Of a DNA stretch of 64,000 nt, positions 24,367-36,350 are shown in pieces (position 1 is the stretch's first letter; each line of letters begins with the position of its first letter). A program made the translations under genes and the position numbers. Location of the stretch: positions 5,762,152 to 5,826,151 of the forward strand of contig JADCRB010000001.1 in NCBI GenBank assembly GCA_021464245.1. The letters run 5' to 3'. The notes under the pieces were generated by a model. It made no database searches and was not told the origin of the DNA. It was given only the letters and a program-made list of their open reading frames with translations. Source of the stretch: Carallia brachiata (taxonomy: Eukaryota > Streptophyta > Magnoliopsida > Malpighiales > Rhizophoraceae).

Positions 24367-24517
24367 AGAGGATAGTCGAGTGATTAAAGTTTAAGTTTTT
24401 ATATTAAAAGTTATAGATTTAAATTTTAAAAGAAAATAGTAGAATTTATGAGAGGAAAGTGTTATTTTTATTATATAACTCACAACTCAATAAATTTTTT
24501 AATAAATAAAAAATAAT
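24367..24517 (+). mobile_element. SINE-like repeat, copy B (fullest copy)
   Basis: AGAGGATAGTCGAGTGATTA resembles a tRNA-derived A-box region, ATAGATTTAAATTTT sits where the B box would be, then GTAGAATTTATGAGAGGAAA, CTCACAACTCAATAAATTTT and an A-rich tail AATAAATAAAAAATAA. It has the same block order as the copies at 10019 and 12382. It starts about 125 bp outside the hAT element. Confidence 0.6.
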
Positions 24518-25268
24518 TAATATACAGCGTGAAAGAAGTAACCAAAGACAGTTAGTAAGAGAAATGTACACTTAATAGGTTATCCATCGTAGTTTAATTG
24601 ATAAATTTTGCAATCGATTTCCCCTAACAGTAATTTGACTTATAAGATACGCAAGTGAAGACAACAGCAATACATTCGGTTGCGGTTTATTCAAATGGCA
24701 AATATAGCGAAAGGGAAAATGTTAATCTCAAAAGGTTCAGTGAAATTGTTGGAAAATGATATACAACAATGATGTGTGGATATACGATAGTGTGCCAAGA
24801 GTATACAAAGACAAATCAACACTACATAGAGCAAGTCAGACAGGAAGGGAGAGCGGAGGAAAGAAGGGATAACATGAAAAGAAATTAGCAAGGGGATTAG
24901 AAAATTAAATTTTAATTTATTTGTGATATAAGCAGAAAATATAACGACATATTATGTTAGTTATGATCTATTTATAAAAAAGAATACTTAACAAATATTA
25001 TGAAAAGGTTCAGCATAAGATAAAAATTGAAATAAGAGATTTCTATTTTGATTCTTTTTTTAAAATAGATGTAATTTACTTATAATTTTATATCACAAAA
25101 TACGTAAAATTTATTTAAATAAAAATATTAAAAATAATATTTGATAATATTAAATTATAAATTAATTTTACTTATTAAAAAAATAATAAAATTAATAAAT
25201 ACCGAATATATTAGAAAAGGTTGACCACTCAAGTTGGACTAAATCGACTAATCGAGGTCCCAAAAAGG
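24518..25268. other. AT-rich spacer
   Basis: No gene, tRNA or paired terminal repeats seen. Confidence 0.5.
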
Positions 25269-25277
25269 GGAACAGAA

Positions 25278-25779
25278 TGGGATAAAGATTTTTTTAGTCC
25301 TAAACTTTTAAGTTTTTTTACGTTTAAGTTCTAAACCTTTTTGACATTTCATTTGAGTCCTAAACTTTTTAATTTTCTACCAAATTAGTCCCTCTGTTTA
25401 ACAAAAGTGATCAATCTATTAAAAAATAATTTTAACTTTACAAAAAATTATTTAAAAAAGATTAAATATATGAATTGAATGTCTTTTTTATAAAAAAATA
25501 TACATGTTGCCTATTTAATTCGTATATTTGTTGATTAAAAAAATATTTAATATGCATATTTTGTTGATGAAAAAAATATTTAACTCATGTATTTAAGTTT
25601 TTTTAAATGATTTTTATTAAATTAAACTCACTTATTAATAGATTGACTACTTTTCGTAATTTAAAGGACTGATATAATAAAAAATTAAAAGATTTAGAAA
25701 TCAAATGAAATATTAAAAAGGTTTAGAACTCAAATATAAAAAAATCTAAAGGTTTAGGACTTTTAAAAATATTTATCCC
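25278..25779. mobile_element. MITE with 9-bp target duplication (Mutator-like)
   Basis: Long terminal inverted repeats: the left end GGGATAAAGATTTTTTTAGT with CCTAAACTTTTAAG matches the inverted right end GGGATAAATATTTTTAAAAG with TCCTAAACC. Pairing continues through TTCTAAACCTTTTT and ATTTCATTTGA for about 90 bp. The flanks are GGAACAGAA on both sides (25269-25277 and 25780-25788). A 9-bp duplication points to the Mutator superfamily. Non-coding, about 500 bp. Confidence 0.85.
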
Positions 25780-25788
25780 GGAACAGAA

Positions 25789-27601
25789 GTCCACTGTAGA
25801 ACCGGAATATTTTCGCTCTGTGCAAAATGACGATAGTGGGCACTGAATACAAACAAAAGATGCAAAAAGGTTATAGTGGTTCGTGGATGTGGATGTAAAA
25901 GATAAAACGTGTGAGGGCAAATACGTCAAATCGCCGAAGACCAAAATGAACCACTTGTCTTCAAGCACGGAGCCACAGTGGGGCGCGACAATGTGAGGAG
26001 CGACGGCAGTAAGTTGCAATGCGGTAGAGAAGGAAATTTTGTTGGGATCAAATGCTAATAATGCTGGTTCAGTAAAACATTGGAACCAAGATGAATTTGT
26101 GAGGGCAGTGATAAAGTCACATCGATCGAGGATGTACTGAGTCAGGATCTTCAGGGTTGATTGGATACAAAGAAAATAAATAAGAAAAAAAATAATACAG
26201 TAATAATGATATTATAATTAATAAAAAATAATAATTAAAAATTATAAAAAAAAAAATAAATAGTAATTTGTAAAAAAAAAAAAAATAGTTGTTTGAATTG
26301 ATAGAAAATAAATAAAAAAAAAATAAAAATATTTTATTTTCCATTTTCCTTTCTTTTTCTTTTGAAAATTTCCAATTATAGTGTAAAGGGTGAAATTTGA
26401 AAATAAGGGAAAAAGGCCACGCCAGAATCCAAATACAGCTATTTATTTTATTGAAATATTCTGCGAATTTGTTATGGGATTGTGGGAATTTGGTGGGTTG
26501 TGGACTTATACTGAGCGGTGGAAAACCGCACTTTATAGTTGTAGAAGCGGTAATTTGTGGTAATACCTAAGGAAGTAAGGTCGCTAGTAATAAATTTTTT
26601 TCGTTTGAGATATACTTGCGAAGTGGTAGTCAGTTGGGAAGTTATTAGTGCAAGAAATGCATTTGAAATAAAATATAATAGTCCTTTGGTATAGAAAAAA
26701 CCATATTGTATGTTGTTTTTTTTTTTCTTGGGGAGAGAACGACTAAACAAGGTTGTTTTGAAGTGTATTTTCCTAGTTAATGTCTCAATCCGTCATGTGG
26801 ATAGACTCATATTAAAGTGGTTGGAACTAGTATTAATAGGGTTGGTTGGTGGACATTTTATCTTACAAAAGTAAGCTCCTTGGAATATGTCAAATAGATT
26901 ATGCTTCGCACAAAGAGTGTTGGATTTAATATGGACAGATGAATGATAGGACATCCGGTAGCCGCGTAGTGATAGTTGTTATTTGTTTCATTTGATAGGT
27001 TGACACATACATGTAAAAGCTCCAATGACTCTTGAAGGAGGCTTACTTAAAAATATATATAAAGTTGGTCTCTCTCTCTCTCTAATCTCTCTCCCTCTCT
27101 CTCTGGTCTACAGCAATAACACCCTTCCCTCTTAGTCGGCAGCGGTGGCCTTGGCCATCCCTCCTCTTCCTCCTTTCCCCATCTATTTCCTCTCTCCTCC
27201 TTCCCCACCCCACTTCTCTCTCTCCTCCTTTCAACTCCTTCTATGGAGTTTATGGTGTTTTTGGTTTTGCAAAGTCCTAGATGTAGACTCAATAAGCTCA
27301 TCCACGGCCCCCCCAAGCACCAAATTTGGTATTCTCGGCGACTGGCCTCTAATTTTGCCGTTTCCGCCACTTTCTCAAGTGCCAGCGCTTGCCGCTGTCT
27401 CTGCAGCCGCACGATCCTCCACTTGAAATTTGTTTGTAAGAAAATTAGTCTCATACAACTTATACTACTTAAATTGCAAAATGCAAAATTAAGCTTAACA
27501 CATCCCACATATTGTCTGATGTAGAGCTTGTCAGCAAATGTCAGTTCTACATGAACCTGTCGTCCCAATGTAGAAGGAGGCCAGGCATGAGCGTTTTATA
27601 T
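25789..27601. other. Spacer with pyrimidine-rich tract
   Basis: 26150-26350 is a low-complexity A-rich run. 27067-27105 is a (TC)n tract, followed by a less AT-rich pyrimidine-rich zone to 27420 that yields open frames on both strands with no recognisable domain. The zone could be an old gene fragment; I cannot name it. Confidence 0.5.
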
Positions 27602-28083
27602 ATTGGGTTTGGATAAAATTATTAAAGGAGAAGAAAGTGAGGGAGAGGAAAGTGGAGGAAAGAATTATTAGAGGAAAAGAATATTTTCAATCATCTCTTA
27701 TATTTAGAAAGAGGTGATGGGAGCGAGAAAAATAAAAAATTCATTTGTTTGGAAAATGGTATAAAGTAAGAGAGAGGAATATAAAATGTGTTGAAATAAC
27801 AATTTTATCGTTCATAATAAATTTTATTAAGATATTTTATTTATATAAAATTATAATTTTTAAATTATTTAAGGATAATTAAATCATTTAATAAATTTAG
27901 TATGAGAACTAACAACTTTCTTCTCATTTTTTAAAAAATTAGTTTTACTATGGTAGAAAGAATTAAGGGAATTAAAAACTTTCATCTCCCCTCCTTTTCA
28001 AATATTTTTCAAATACAACAATTTACTTTAATCCTCTCACTTTCATCTCTCTCTCTTCTCACTTTGCCCCCTCCCAAACGCAA
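27602..28083. mobile_element. Probable MITE, about 480 bp
   Basis: The left end ATTGGGTTTGGATAAAATTA and inverted right end ATTGCGTTTGGGAGGGGGCA are similar and both lead into purine-rich GAAAGTGAGAGG-type arms, so the whole folds back. Ends of the form ATTGCGTTTGGG are common in plant MITEs. No target duplication could be confirmed. Confidence 0.5.
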
Positions 28084-30749
28084 TGTTAATGTTGTCTTCT
28101 TGTTATGGGCGGGAGCAAGGCATTGATTGGAATCTCCGATCACTGTCGAGGACCTGGACTAAGATTAGAAATTGAGGCAAAGGGAATGACCATCCCTATC
28201 CCCACCCCGTTCTGAATCCTTCTTTCTCTAACCCGTTGCCATCTCTACTTTCCTTGACACAGCCATAAAGCAAATATTTTTATTCAATGATAATTTTAAT
28301 AAATGTTTAAATATAATTTTGGTTTTTTTTTTGGCATTTTGAATTTCACAAATTGATATTGTTTAGGTCACATATCTTAATTTTAGTTAGTTTAGGAACT
28401 GCTAAAAAAATTCAACAAATGTAGAAGAATAAATGATTATTAAAATAACTAGCAACAATTTTGAATAATTATTTTTCTCATTTTTTCATTAAAATGATAT
28501 AAGTGAAACATCTTTAAACATTCACAATTCAAATACGCAACCAAAAAAATCTGCATTCAACCTAAATTAAAATGCCAAGTTGGACAAAAGCATTCAACTG
28601 ATGAACAATAACTGATAAAAATTCGCCACAAAAATTCCTAACCATAGTGACTTAAATTAGTTGCATTTTAAAAATTAACAATCTACGTTGACAAAAATCA
28701 GAACATATGCAAACCTAAATGGACAAAATCCAAACAGTTGTCAACTCGACCATAACAATTTTTTTGGTGACAAGAATTTTTCTAGAAAGTGAAATAGAAA
28801 AAAAGAAAGACAAAAAAAGCTATTTGACGACTGGAAACTTGGTCAAACAGATGCAAAGGATATAAAAACCCCATTGACAATGGCTTCAGTATCTGAAAAT
28901 TGGGGAGAGAAGTCTACATGCCATGCACCTTCAATACAGCAACTAAGAACGGCTGAAAAACAAAGAAAAAAGAAATGGGAAAGCGCAACATTTCATTTTG
29001 TTATCTAGGGGAAAACTAAATAAGGGTTAAATGAGAAACGACTTGAGCACACCAAAACAAAAATAATTATGAAAAAGCAAGTGAAGAGTCTCAACCATCA
29101 ATTGCAGTGTAAAAGGAGTTGCATTCTAAATCTGCATGATTTCATCATGTAATCCTACATACAGACATCAACGTATGGCTAACATCTAGCCAAAGGAGTC
29201 TTGAATTCCAATACAAAATTCTGGATTAATGCACATTCAATTGTTTGAAAGCCACTAGTCCTCATCAAAGACATTGAAAGACCAGCACAAATCACAGAAT
29301 ATTTAGAGAATAATACATAACTGGGACTCAAAATCTGCCAAATGGCCGAACCAAACTGCAGAAAGTTGTGAACTAAATGCTTAGACATCATTCAACCGAA
29401 AAAAAAAAAAAAAAAACTATCTTGCCACTGCATGCGGCAATCATCGTGTCAATAAGTTGGAATTTTCGAAACCGCAAGCAAGAAACACTGGTAAGGAGCC
29501 ATCGACAGTCTCAAGAATGCGCGTTAGCAACCTGACCCCAACAGGAAGGGCAGCAACACCTCACTAAAGGTGGTTTATTTGCAAATTACTCATGGACTCG
29601 TGAACACCACACAAATAACAGGCATCAGCTACGAACTTGACAGCTGCAATCAGCAACTTGTAATTCTACTCACTATACATTAAGCAACACAAGTCAAGTT
29701 CACACGCTGAGATCTAACTTAGTAAAATCCACCAAATTGCCCAAATTAAATGAATAGAAACATGTTACCCTGACCAATACTGCAGCTCAGAAATTGGGAG
29801 CAGCATATTATCATCATTTTAACAGTCCGCATGTGAATTATTGAGTAACAGGTCCACATCATCTACAGCATCAGCTACAACTAAAACTTGATCAGCTAGC
29901 ATACACCTTTTCTACCATCAGAGGCAACCACCAACCCAGTTCAGCACCCAATATTTCCAAAATAACAGAGGCCAAAAGAATAATCAAGTTCAAGTCAGGC
30001 ACCTGAATGGCAATGCGTTTCAGAAACCAAAAGTTCACTGTTCATCTTACCAATCATCAGATAAACATATAAAATTCACAATCACGATCATCCACCTACA
30101 TTTTAAAAGCAGCAGCATTGACAGCGACACAATCGTATCACCCATCTACAATTTACAAACAGCATTGACAGCTACGCATGGCCACTATCAACTTCTGGCC
30201 AACTGCCCAACGTCAATCTTTTCCGGAACACAACTATAAAACCAAATAAATAATTTATTACAATCAGGAGAAACATAAGGTAGATCTTACCACATGATAA
30301 CCATTCATTCTAAAAAGGACAACAGATAAATGAAAGCCAAGCCCTAAATGTGTGCGTGCGTGTGTGTGTGTGTGTGTGTTGAGATGAGTTAGAGAGAGAG
30401 GAAGGAGGGAGAGAGGGAGAGGAGAGGATGAAAAGAAATACACAGAATGCACAACATTCTAAATCTTTCCCAGAAAGTAAAACATCAACCTCCAAGGTCC
30501 ACAAAAACCAAATTGACCCATCTAAAGGAGCGTCAGTGTCAAGAAACCACTTAACAATGGATCACATATTAAACTCCAACAATAAGTTCTAGCATTAAAA
30601 TACTCTAATAACGGAACATCTTCAACCTTACAGAAACTAGTAATTAAATTCTGATGGACATGCCTATGATCAAAATTCTTAACAATCAGCAATGTGGCCA
30701 CAAGAAACGCACGAGCCATGTCCCTACAAATTCCAAGCTGCCGCAGGGA
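28084..30749 (-). other. Downstream flank and probable long 3' UTR of SC35
   Basis: No coding frame. Base composition from about 28500 to 30750 is less AT-rich than true spacers in this window, which fits transcribed sequence. Plant SR genes often have long, alternatively spliced 3' regions. I cannot place the polyadenylation site. Confidence 0.4.
30351..30380 (+). repeat. (GT)n microsatellite
   Basis: GTGTGCGTGCG followed by about ten GT units, next to a purine-rich GAGAGAGAGGAAGGAGGGAG run. Confidence 0.85.
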
Positions 30750-33142
30750 TTATTCCTACACGATAAAACAAGCATTTAGATAAGCAGCCGACTTATTAAT
30801 GCAATAAAAAAAAGGGAAAAAAAAAAGGGAAAAGCAAGATGCACAAACTCACATCAACGTCCGAATTTCTTGGTGATGGGCTACGAGATGCGGCAGGCTG
30901 ACCATGCGATGTGGCACTATGAGTAGGAGACCGTCTATCACGGCTACTTCTAATGGGACTTTCACCCTTTGAAGGAGAAACTTTCCGCGGTGAAGGACTC
31001 CTCTGAGGACTTGGGCTACGCCGAACAGGAGAGCGGCTGTGATGAAAACAAGCCGCAAAAATAATTCTAAGTCCTAAATGCAAGGGGAACTAAAAGAAAA
31101 ACGAAAAGGACTAGTTAAAATTCATGTTGTAACCTATCAACTGATCGGCTTCTACTATGTCGCTCATCATCATAACGGCCTCTACCCCGGCCTTTATAGT
31201 CAGGGCTAGCACTGCGGCTCCTGCTCCTTCGATGATTGTCTCTGTCCCTTCCACGATATCGATCGCGGTCATACCTGTCCATGCTTCTGCTCCGACTTCT
31301 CTTCCTGTGGTCCCTATCTCTGGAGTAATCATCTCGATACCTAGAAACATTCATCACAATCAAGATTGCACCAAAACCCAAAAGACTGATGCCACGATTA
31401 AGTATCAGCACAACCACAGAAAAATATTAAATTAAATAATAAGACAAACAATCCGACGCCCCAGACTGAATAACAAATACCAACTGATAAGAATCCTGAA
31501 ATTCAGCAGATATGCCTAGAGAGAAAATTAAATTCACATTTACAACATTAAAATTAGGGGTTCTGTTTCCACACAAAAAAGGAGCATGACCACACAACTT
31601 TTGCAAAAACAAACCCATTGAATGGCAGCACAGAATCAAGTTTATTGAAGGAAGCTTAAAAAGCACTACTGCAAGAATTACACAATAGTAGCCCCTAAAA
31701 CTCCCTGCCTTCAACTGCAATGTAAGGAGAAAGAGAAGTACGATATATATGCATACCTCCTCCGAGGACTGCGGCTTCTTGACCTGTGTTTTGACCTTGG
31801 GACCGGTTCAATGATCCGCCCTTTATGACTTGGAAAGAAAAAAACAGGAAGAAGAAGCAAACTAAGTAACCATCAAGCCAATGACCCAAATTACCAGTCT
31901 AACATCCGTATACCTTGAGAAAAGTAAAGTGTTCTTAAAAAATAAAAAGATACACATAATGAATATTCAAACAAAAGTCAATCAAGATTGCAGGGCTTAC
32001 ATCCTCTCAGCATTTGGTCCATACTTTGCAAACTGAACTGTTATTTCCCGACCATCAACAAGTTTTCCTGAAAAATCGTATTGAGGGAATCAACAAATAT
32101 GCCTATGGCATACCTATGCAAGACCAGTGAAAGAGAGAATAAGGTTTGATACCATCTAGCCTTTCAACAGCCTTCTGTGCCTCATCAGCATACTTATAGC
32201 GTACAAAAGCAAAACCACGGGAGTCACCAGTCCTAAAATAGCAAAATGAATATAAGAATGCATGCACGCAGCACCATGGATGCATATTGACATCATTCTG
32301 AGCATAACGGCACATAGCTAACTGATAAGCTTTAAAAAATATTTTTTTAAAAAAAATAACCCTTGTTCCTATTGACATTGTGCTCAATTAAATGGTTTAT
32401 AGAAACAACACTATTGTGCATTATTCTAAATAATAATATTTTCATCAACAAAAGTTGCAGAACAATTTTGCTTGAAAACAGACATAAGAAAATCAAACAA
32501 GTAAGTCGACGATAACAATCAAAATAAAGGCCTAAAAATCAGTAAAAACGCAAAAGCTTATAGCTCTCTTTTTTTTCCTGCTTACAAAGCCAGAAATGCC
32601 AACAGAATCCTCCTTTTTTTTCCCCCTACAATTCATAAAAATAAACAAGCCGCATGCTAGCAGCCCATGGCAGAACAACAATACCTCAAAAATCTTAACG
32701 TGAACGAATTCCGTAACATTTTCTACTTACTAATTTAATAGGACTGCAACAGCATTTTTTTTTATTAAACAAAAAAATCAAATATGATAACAAAAAAAGA
32801 CGAAAATATATATGGAGAAAAAAGAATGAACCTCCGATCTCTGGGGATGAAGATGTCAACGACCTTCCCGTACTTGTCGAAGAGCGGAAACAAATCATCT
32901 GCAGTCGTACCTAAATAACAATAATAACAATAATAACAAACAAAATTAAACCAAACACGAAAATAAATATCTCAGCAGTCTATCAACACACAAACTATAG
33001 AAAAACAAAAAAGAGCAAGCGCGCGAGAGAGACAGAGAGAGAGTGGAAGGAGAGATGGAGGCGTACGGAAGGTTATGTTGAGAACGAGAAGAGAGTAGGT
33101 GTCAGTGATATCTGGAGGGCCTGACCTTCCGAAGTGAGACAT
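30750..33142 (-). CDS. SC35: SC35-type serine/arginine-rich splicing factor
   Basis: Eight exons: 33142-33067, 32910-32832, 32232-32153, 32067-32001, 31828-31757, 31340-31134, 31036-30853 and 30755-30750, all with GT-AG introns and matching phases. They give 256 residues starting MSHFGRSGPPDI. An RRM spans about 17-95, with RNP2 LLVLNI and RNP1 RGFAFVRY. A short hinge (VQFAKYGPNAERI) and an arginine/serine-rich tail follow, including RSRSASPDYKGRGRGRYDDE. It ends in SDVDE, the last residue coming from a two-codon final exon. Plant SC35 binds pre-mRNA, helps define splice sites and sits in nuclear speckles. The family usually runs about 250-300 residues, so this is full length. The first three RRM introns match the known plant SC35 layout. 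No frame damage was seen. Confidence 0.95.
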
Positions 33143-33188
33143 CGTCGATCCAGAAAGAGAAAATTAAGAGGAGACGTGGAGTGGATTA

Positions 33189-33212
33189 GACGACGACGAC
33201 GACGACGACGAC
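33189..33212 (-). repeat. (GAC)n triplet run in the SC35 5' leader
   Basis: About eight consecutive GAC/CGA units (plus strand), roughly 50 bp upstream of the SC35 start codon and probably in its 5' untranslated region. Confidence 0.7.
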
Positions 33213-33220
33213 TAGGGTTT
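33213..33220 (-). promoter_or_regulatory. telo-box (AAACCCTA) upstream of SC35
   Basis: Minus strand AAACCCTA about 70 bp upstream of the ATG. Telo-boxes near the start site are common in plant genes for translation and RNA processing and are bound by Myb/TRB-type factors. The role here is inferred from motif and position only. Confidence 0.5.
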
Positions 33221-33423
33221 GCGTTCGGGGTTTTGTGGTGGTGGCAGTGGACTCAGTAAGGTGAGCGTTTTCGTAACGGGAACGTTCTCGAATAATCTCA
33301 TTCAGTCGTACGGCTGTTTCCAATACCTATTTTCGCAGATGCCCCTCTTAGCTTCGTTAATTACGGTCACGCCTTAGGACGCGGCTATATTTTTCTTTTC
33401 ATTTTATTTCGAAAAAAAAAGTA

Positions 33424-33888
33424 TCATTTTAATTTGACAAAGACTATAATTTTATCTATCAACTTTAAACATTTTAAAAATTTTATCTATTATAATTTTT
33501 TGTTTTGAATTCTATCATCAATGTTTTTTTTGTTAATTTTTTTGCATTTTTCGGTTAATTGACTGTTAAGTGTGACACGTAATAGTTCAATTAATGATAC
33601 ATTTGATACTTTTATATAATTGAAAAAAAATATTAAAAAAAAAAGTCACAGGAAATAAATTGTCGACTGTAAAGTAATGACAAGTTACTGACGTGGGTCA
33701 AAAGTATGATGATATATTACTAATTGAACTGTCATGTATCACACTTAACAGTCAACTACCGGAAAAGGATAAAAAAAATTGACGGAAAAAACGATGAAAA
33801 TGAAATTTAAAATAAAAAATGTTATAGGTGAAATTTTTAAAATGTGTAAAGATGATAGATGAAATTATAGTTTTTGACTTTTAATTTC
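33424..33888. mobile_element. MITE with long inverted arms, about 465 bp
   Basis: Left arm TCATTTTAATTTGACAAAGA then CTATAATTTTATCTATCAAC pairs with the right arm, which inverted reads GAAATTAAAAGTCAAAAACT then ATAATTTCATCTATCATC. Further in, GTTAAGTGTGACACGTAATA pairs with the TCATGTATCACACTTAAC side near 33733. No coding content. It sits directly upstream of the SC35 promoter. No clear target duplication. Confidence 0.7.
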
Positions 33889-34997
33889 AATGTTTATGCT
33901 TTTTTTTTTTTAAAATTCTGTCTCCCTTGTTTTTATTTTTTTTGTTAAATTTTATTCTTTACATTCATTGGAAGTATTTTTCCTTTTTTGTTATTTCTAT
34001 TCACCTTACTTTTTGTTATTTCCGCCGTAAGGCGGTCGAACATTATTGAAGTAAGCAAAATATTAGCCCATCAAAAGCTATAGCATTTTGACAAAAAATT
34101 TGATTTTTGATTCAAAAAATCAGAATATTTTGTTCTACCAATTCTTCAAAAACTGAAAAAAAATAAGAAATTATTAAAAAGTTCCAAAATATTTATAAAA
34201 ATTGAATTTATTTTAAAAATCATAATTTTTTATAAAAATCCAAAGAATTATTAAAAAATTCAGAGTATTATTAAAAAAATTTTATTTTAAAATCAGAGAT
34301 TTATATTTCAAAAAATAAATATAAAAAATTTAGATATTATAAAAAATTCAATTAATATAAGAGCCCTCTAACATTCTTCAAATTAAGGAAAACCTGGCAC
34401 GTAGGCATTTTTAGCTCAAAGAATTGCTCACTATCAATGACCTTTGTAATTATAATATGTATTTATTATAGTTATAGATATGATGTGCTAATTTATCATG
34501 TTTATTAAGAAATGTATTTTGCAAAATAATAATAATAATAATAATAACAAATTATGAGTATAATTTTTTAGTAAGGAATGTGGAAATTTGTAAATTGATT
34601 TTTTTTTAAAAAATTTCCTCTCTAAAGAAAAAGAGAAATTTATTAGTAGTGTTTTTTTTTTTTGTTTTTAATTATGCATATTAGGTTGCACAATTTTAAA
34701 CATATTTAAATAATTTTAAACATAGATCGAGTAAATTGAAATAATTGTTAGATTATAACGGACTTTGTAACTATAATAAGATTATATGAGCATCTATAAA
34801 AAATAAATAAATAAATTTATTAATTTCTTTAGAATTAAAATCATAAGTGTATGGAAGTTTGAAATTAATGTGAAATACTATTAAACCAAATTGAATAATT
34901 AGAAATAATAATATATAATATTAATTTTTTTTGATACATCAAAAGACAAAAATAGACTACTTAGAAAGTAAAGTTAACACGTAAAAAAGAGAATGTT
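33889..34997. other. AT-rich spacer
   Basis: Low-complexity AT sequence with an (AAT)n run near 34528-34548. No gene or paired termini recognised. Confidence 0.5.
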
Positions 34998-35540
34998 CTA
35001 TTGATCACCATCTAACATTAATTGCAAACCCATGAAAGGGTGTTCCAACAAAAGCTCGCTAGAGGCACTATTGGACTCTGCCTTACTAAGAAAATCTGCA
35101 CCTAAGTTGCCTTCTCTCAAAACATGTTTCCTCTCCACATACAAAGCTCGGGCAGATAGACTTTGCATATCATCTACTAAGACAGCCAAAGGGTGAGATA
35201 AAGGAGTTTGATCATCAAGTAAATGCAAAACCTCAAGAAAATTTATCTCCATAATCACACATAGATAGTAAAGCTCCCATGCTAACTCCAATCTACGTCT
35301 AATACCCAGTAATTTCGCCACTATATTTGTATTTTTTTCTTGTTGAACTATGAAACCACCCTTCCAAACTCCAAATTCATCCAACAAAAGACCTCTGAAG
35401 CCAGCTCTATCAGGGTTTCTTTTAGCACTTCCATCAATATTAAGTTTAACATACCCATGTAAAGGGACCTCCAACCAAACCATCCAAGTACGAGAATGAG
35501 CGGCCACCTCTGGATCATCAAAGTTGGTTTTTGCATCCAC
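34998..35540 (-). pseudogene. RNase H-like domain of a LINE (RVT_3 type), catalytically altered
   Basis: A 180-codon frame containing VKLNIDGSAKRNPDRAGFRG, the usual start of plant RNase H-like domains, and near its end HVLREGNLGADFLSKAE, the usual C-terminal motif. The first aspartate (NIDGS) is kept. The motif normally read as AELLG reads AKLLG, and the expected EID...L motif reads EIN, so two of the acidic catalytic positions are replaced. The frame is open but the enzyme should be inactive. It could be called a small gene by an automatic pipeline; LINE debris is more likely given the upstream pieces. Confidence 0.7.
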
Positions 35541-36002
35541 ACAAATGATATTAATTTGAAATACCTAAAATTAAACACTAGATCTTACGCATCTAAATAT
35601 TTGACCAAAAATAGCACAATAAATGCATTCTATGGTTTGTTAGATGTCTTAAGCTAACATGATCCTGCAACAAAGAGTTGACTAATCCTTTAAGGAAGGG
35701 GAGAAAAAAAAACAATATGGACCACTATAACAGAACAACCCCTCTCACACCTCCTGAGCTCTATAGCAATCTTGCAAAAGATAGGAGCATATCTTCATCC
35801 GCCACAAGGCATATAGAGTAAATTGATTTTTCAACCAATCCTTATCGTGTATGCTCTGCATTCGTCAACAGTTTTCCTTCAAAAAATAAGCAAAAGAAAT
35901 GTCATTGCCATGTTGTATGATATTGCCAACCAATAAATGCTTCTCGTTAGAATGAATATGTAATACAATTCAACTACTAACCTTTGTGAGAACCATCGAT
36001 CA

Positions 36003-36350
36003 CGCCCAAAAGGCATTGTTGAGCCAAAACCTATATAAAAACCAAAGTCACCTTAAGCGCATAAAAAGTCTTGGCTATTACCCCTCTATATATGGGAAGC
36101 TGTAGGCGAATATTTATAGCCTGGTTGGAATGAGCTTAAATATTTGCTTCGGTATGTAAACAACTATAATTTGTTCCCACCACGCCTAATTTCCTAGCTT
36201 AACGCCAAAAGACATCGTTGAGCCCAAACCTATATAGAAACCAAAGCGAATATTTATAGCCTAGTTGGAATGAGCTTAAATATTTGCTTCGGTATGTAAA
36301 CGGCTATAATTTGTTCCCACCATGCTTAATTTCCTTGCTTAACTTTTTAA
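36003..36350. repeat. Direct duplication of about 150 bp within the LINE remnant
   Basis: The stretch GCGAATATTTATAGCCTGGT through TTGTTCCCACCACGCCTAAT (36105-36195) recurs at 36245-36335 with few differences. Both copies are preceded by a GTTGAGCC(C/A)AAACCTATATA segment (36017 and 36212). The first copy carries an extra block, or the second lost one. Confidence 0.85.

Noticed and set aside
27047..27568. 173-codon minus-strand frame and overlapping plus-strand frames
   Set aside because: Built on a (TC)n/(GA)n tract; low-complexity Arg/Glu or Ser/Pro runs with no domain.
30264..30719. Minus-strand frames near the (GT)n run
   Set aside because: Downstream of the SC35 stop codon; best explained as 3' untranslated sequence, with HTHTHT-type translations of the microsatellite.
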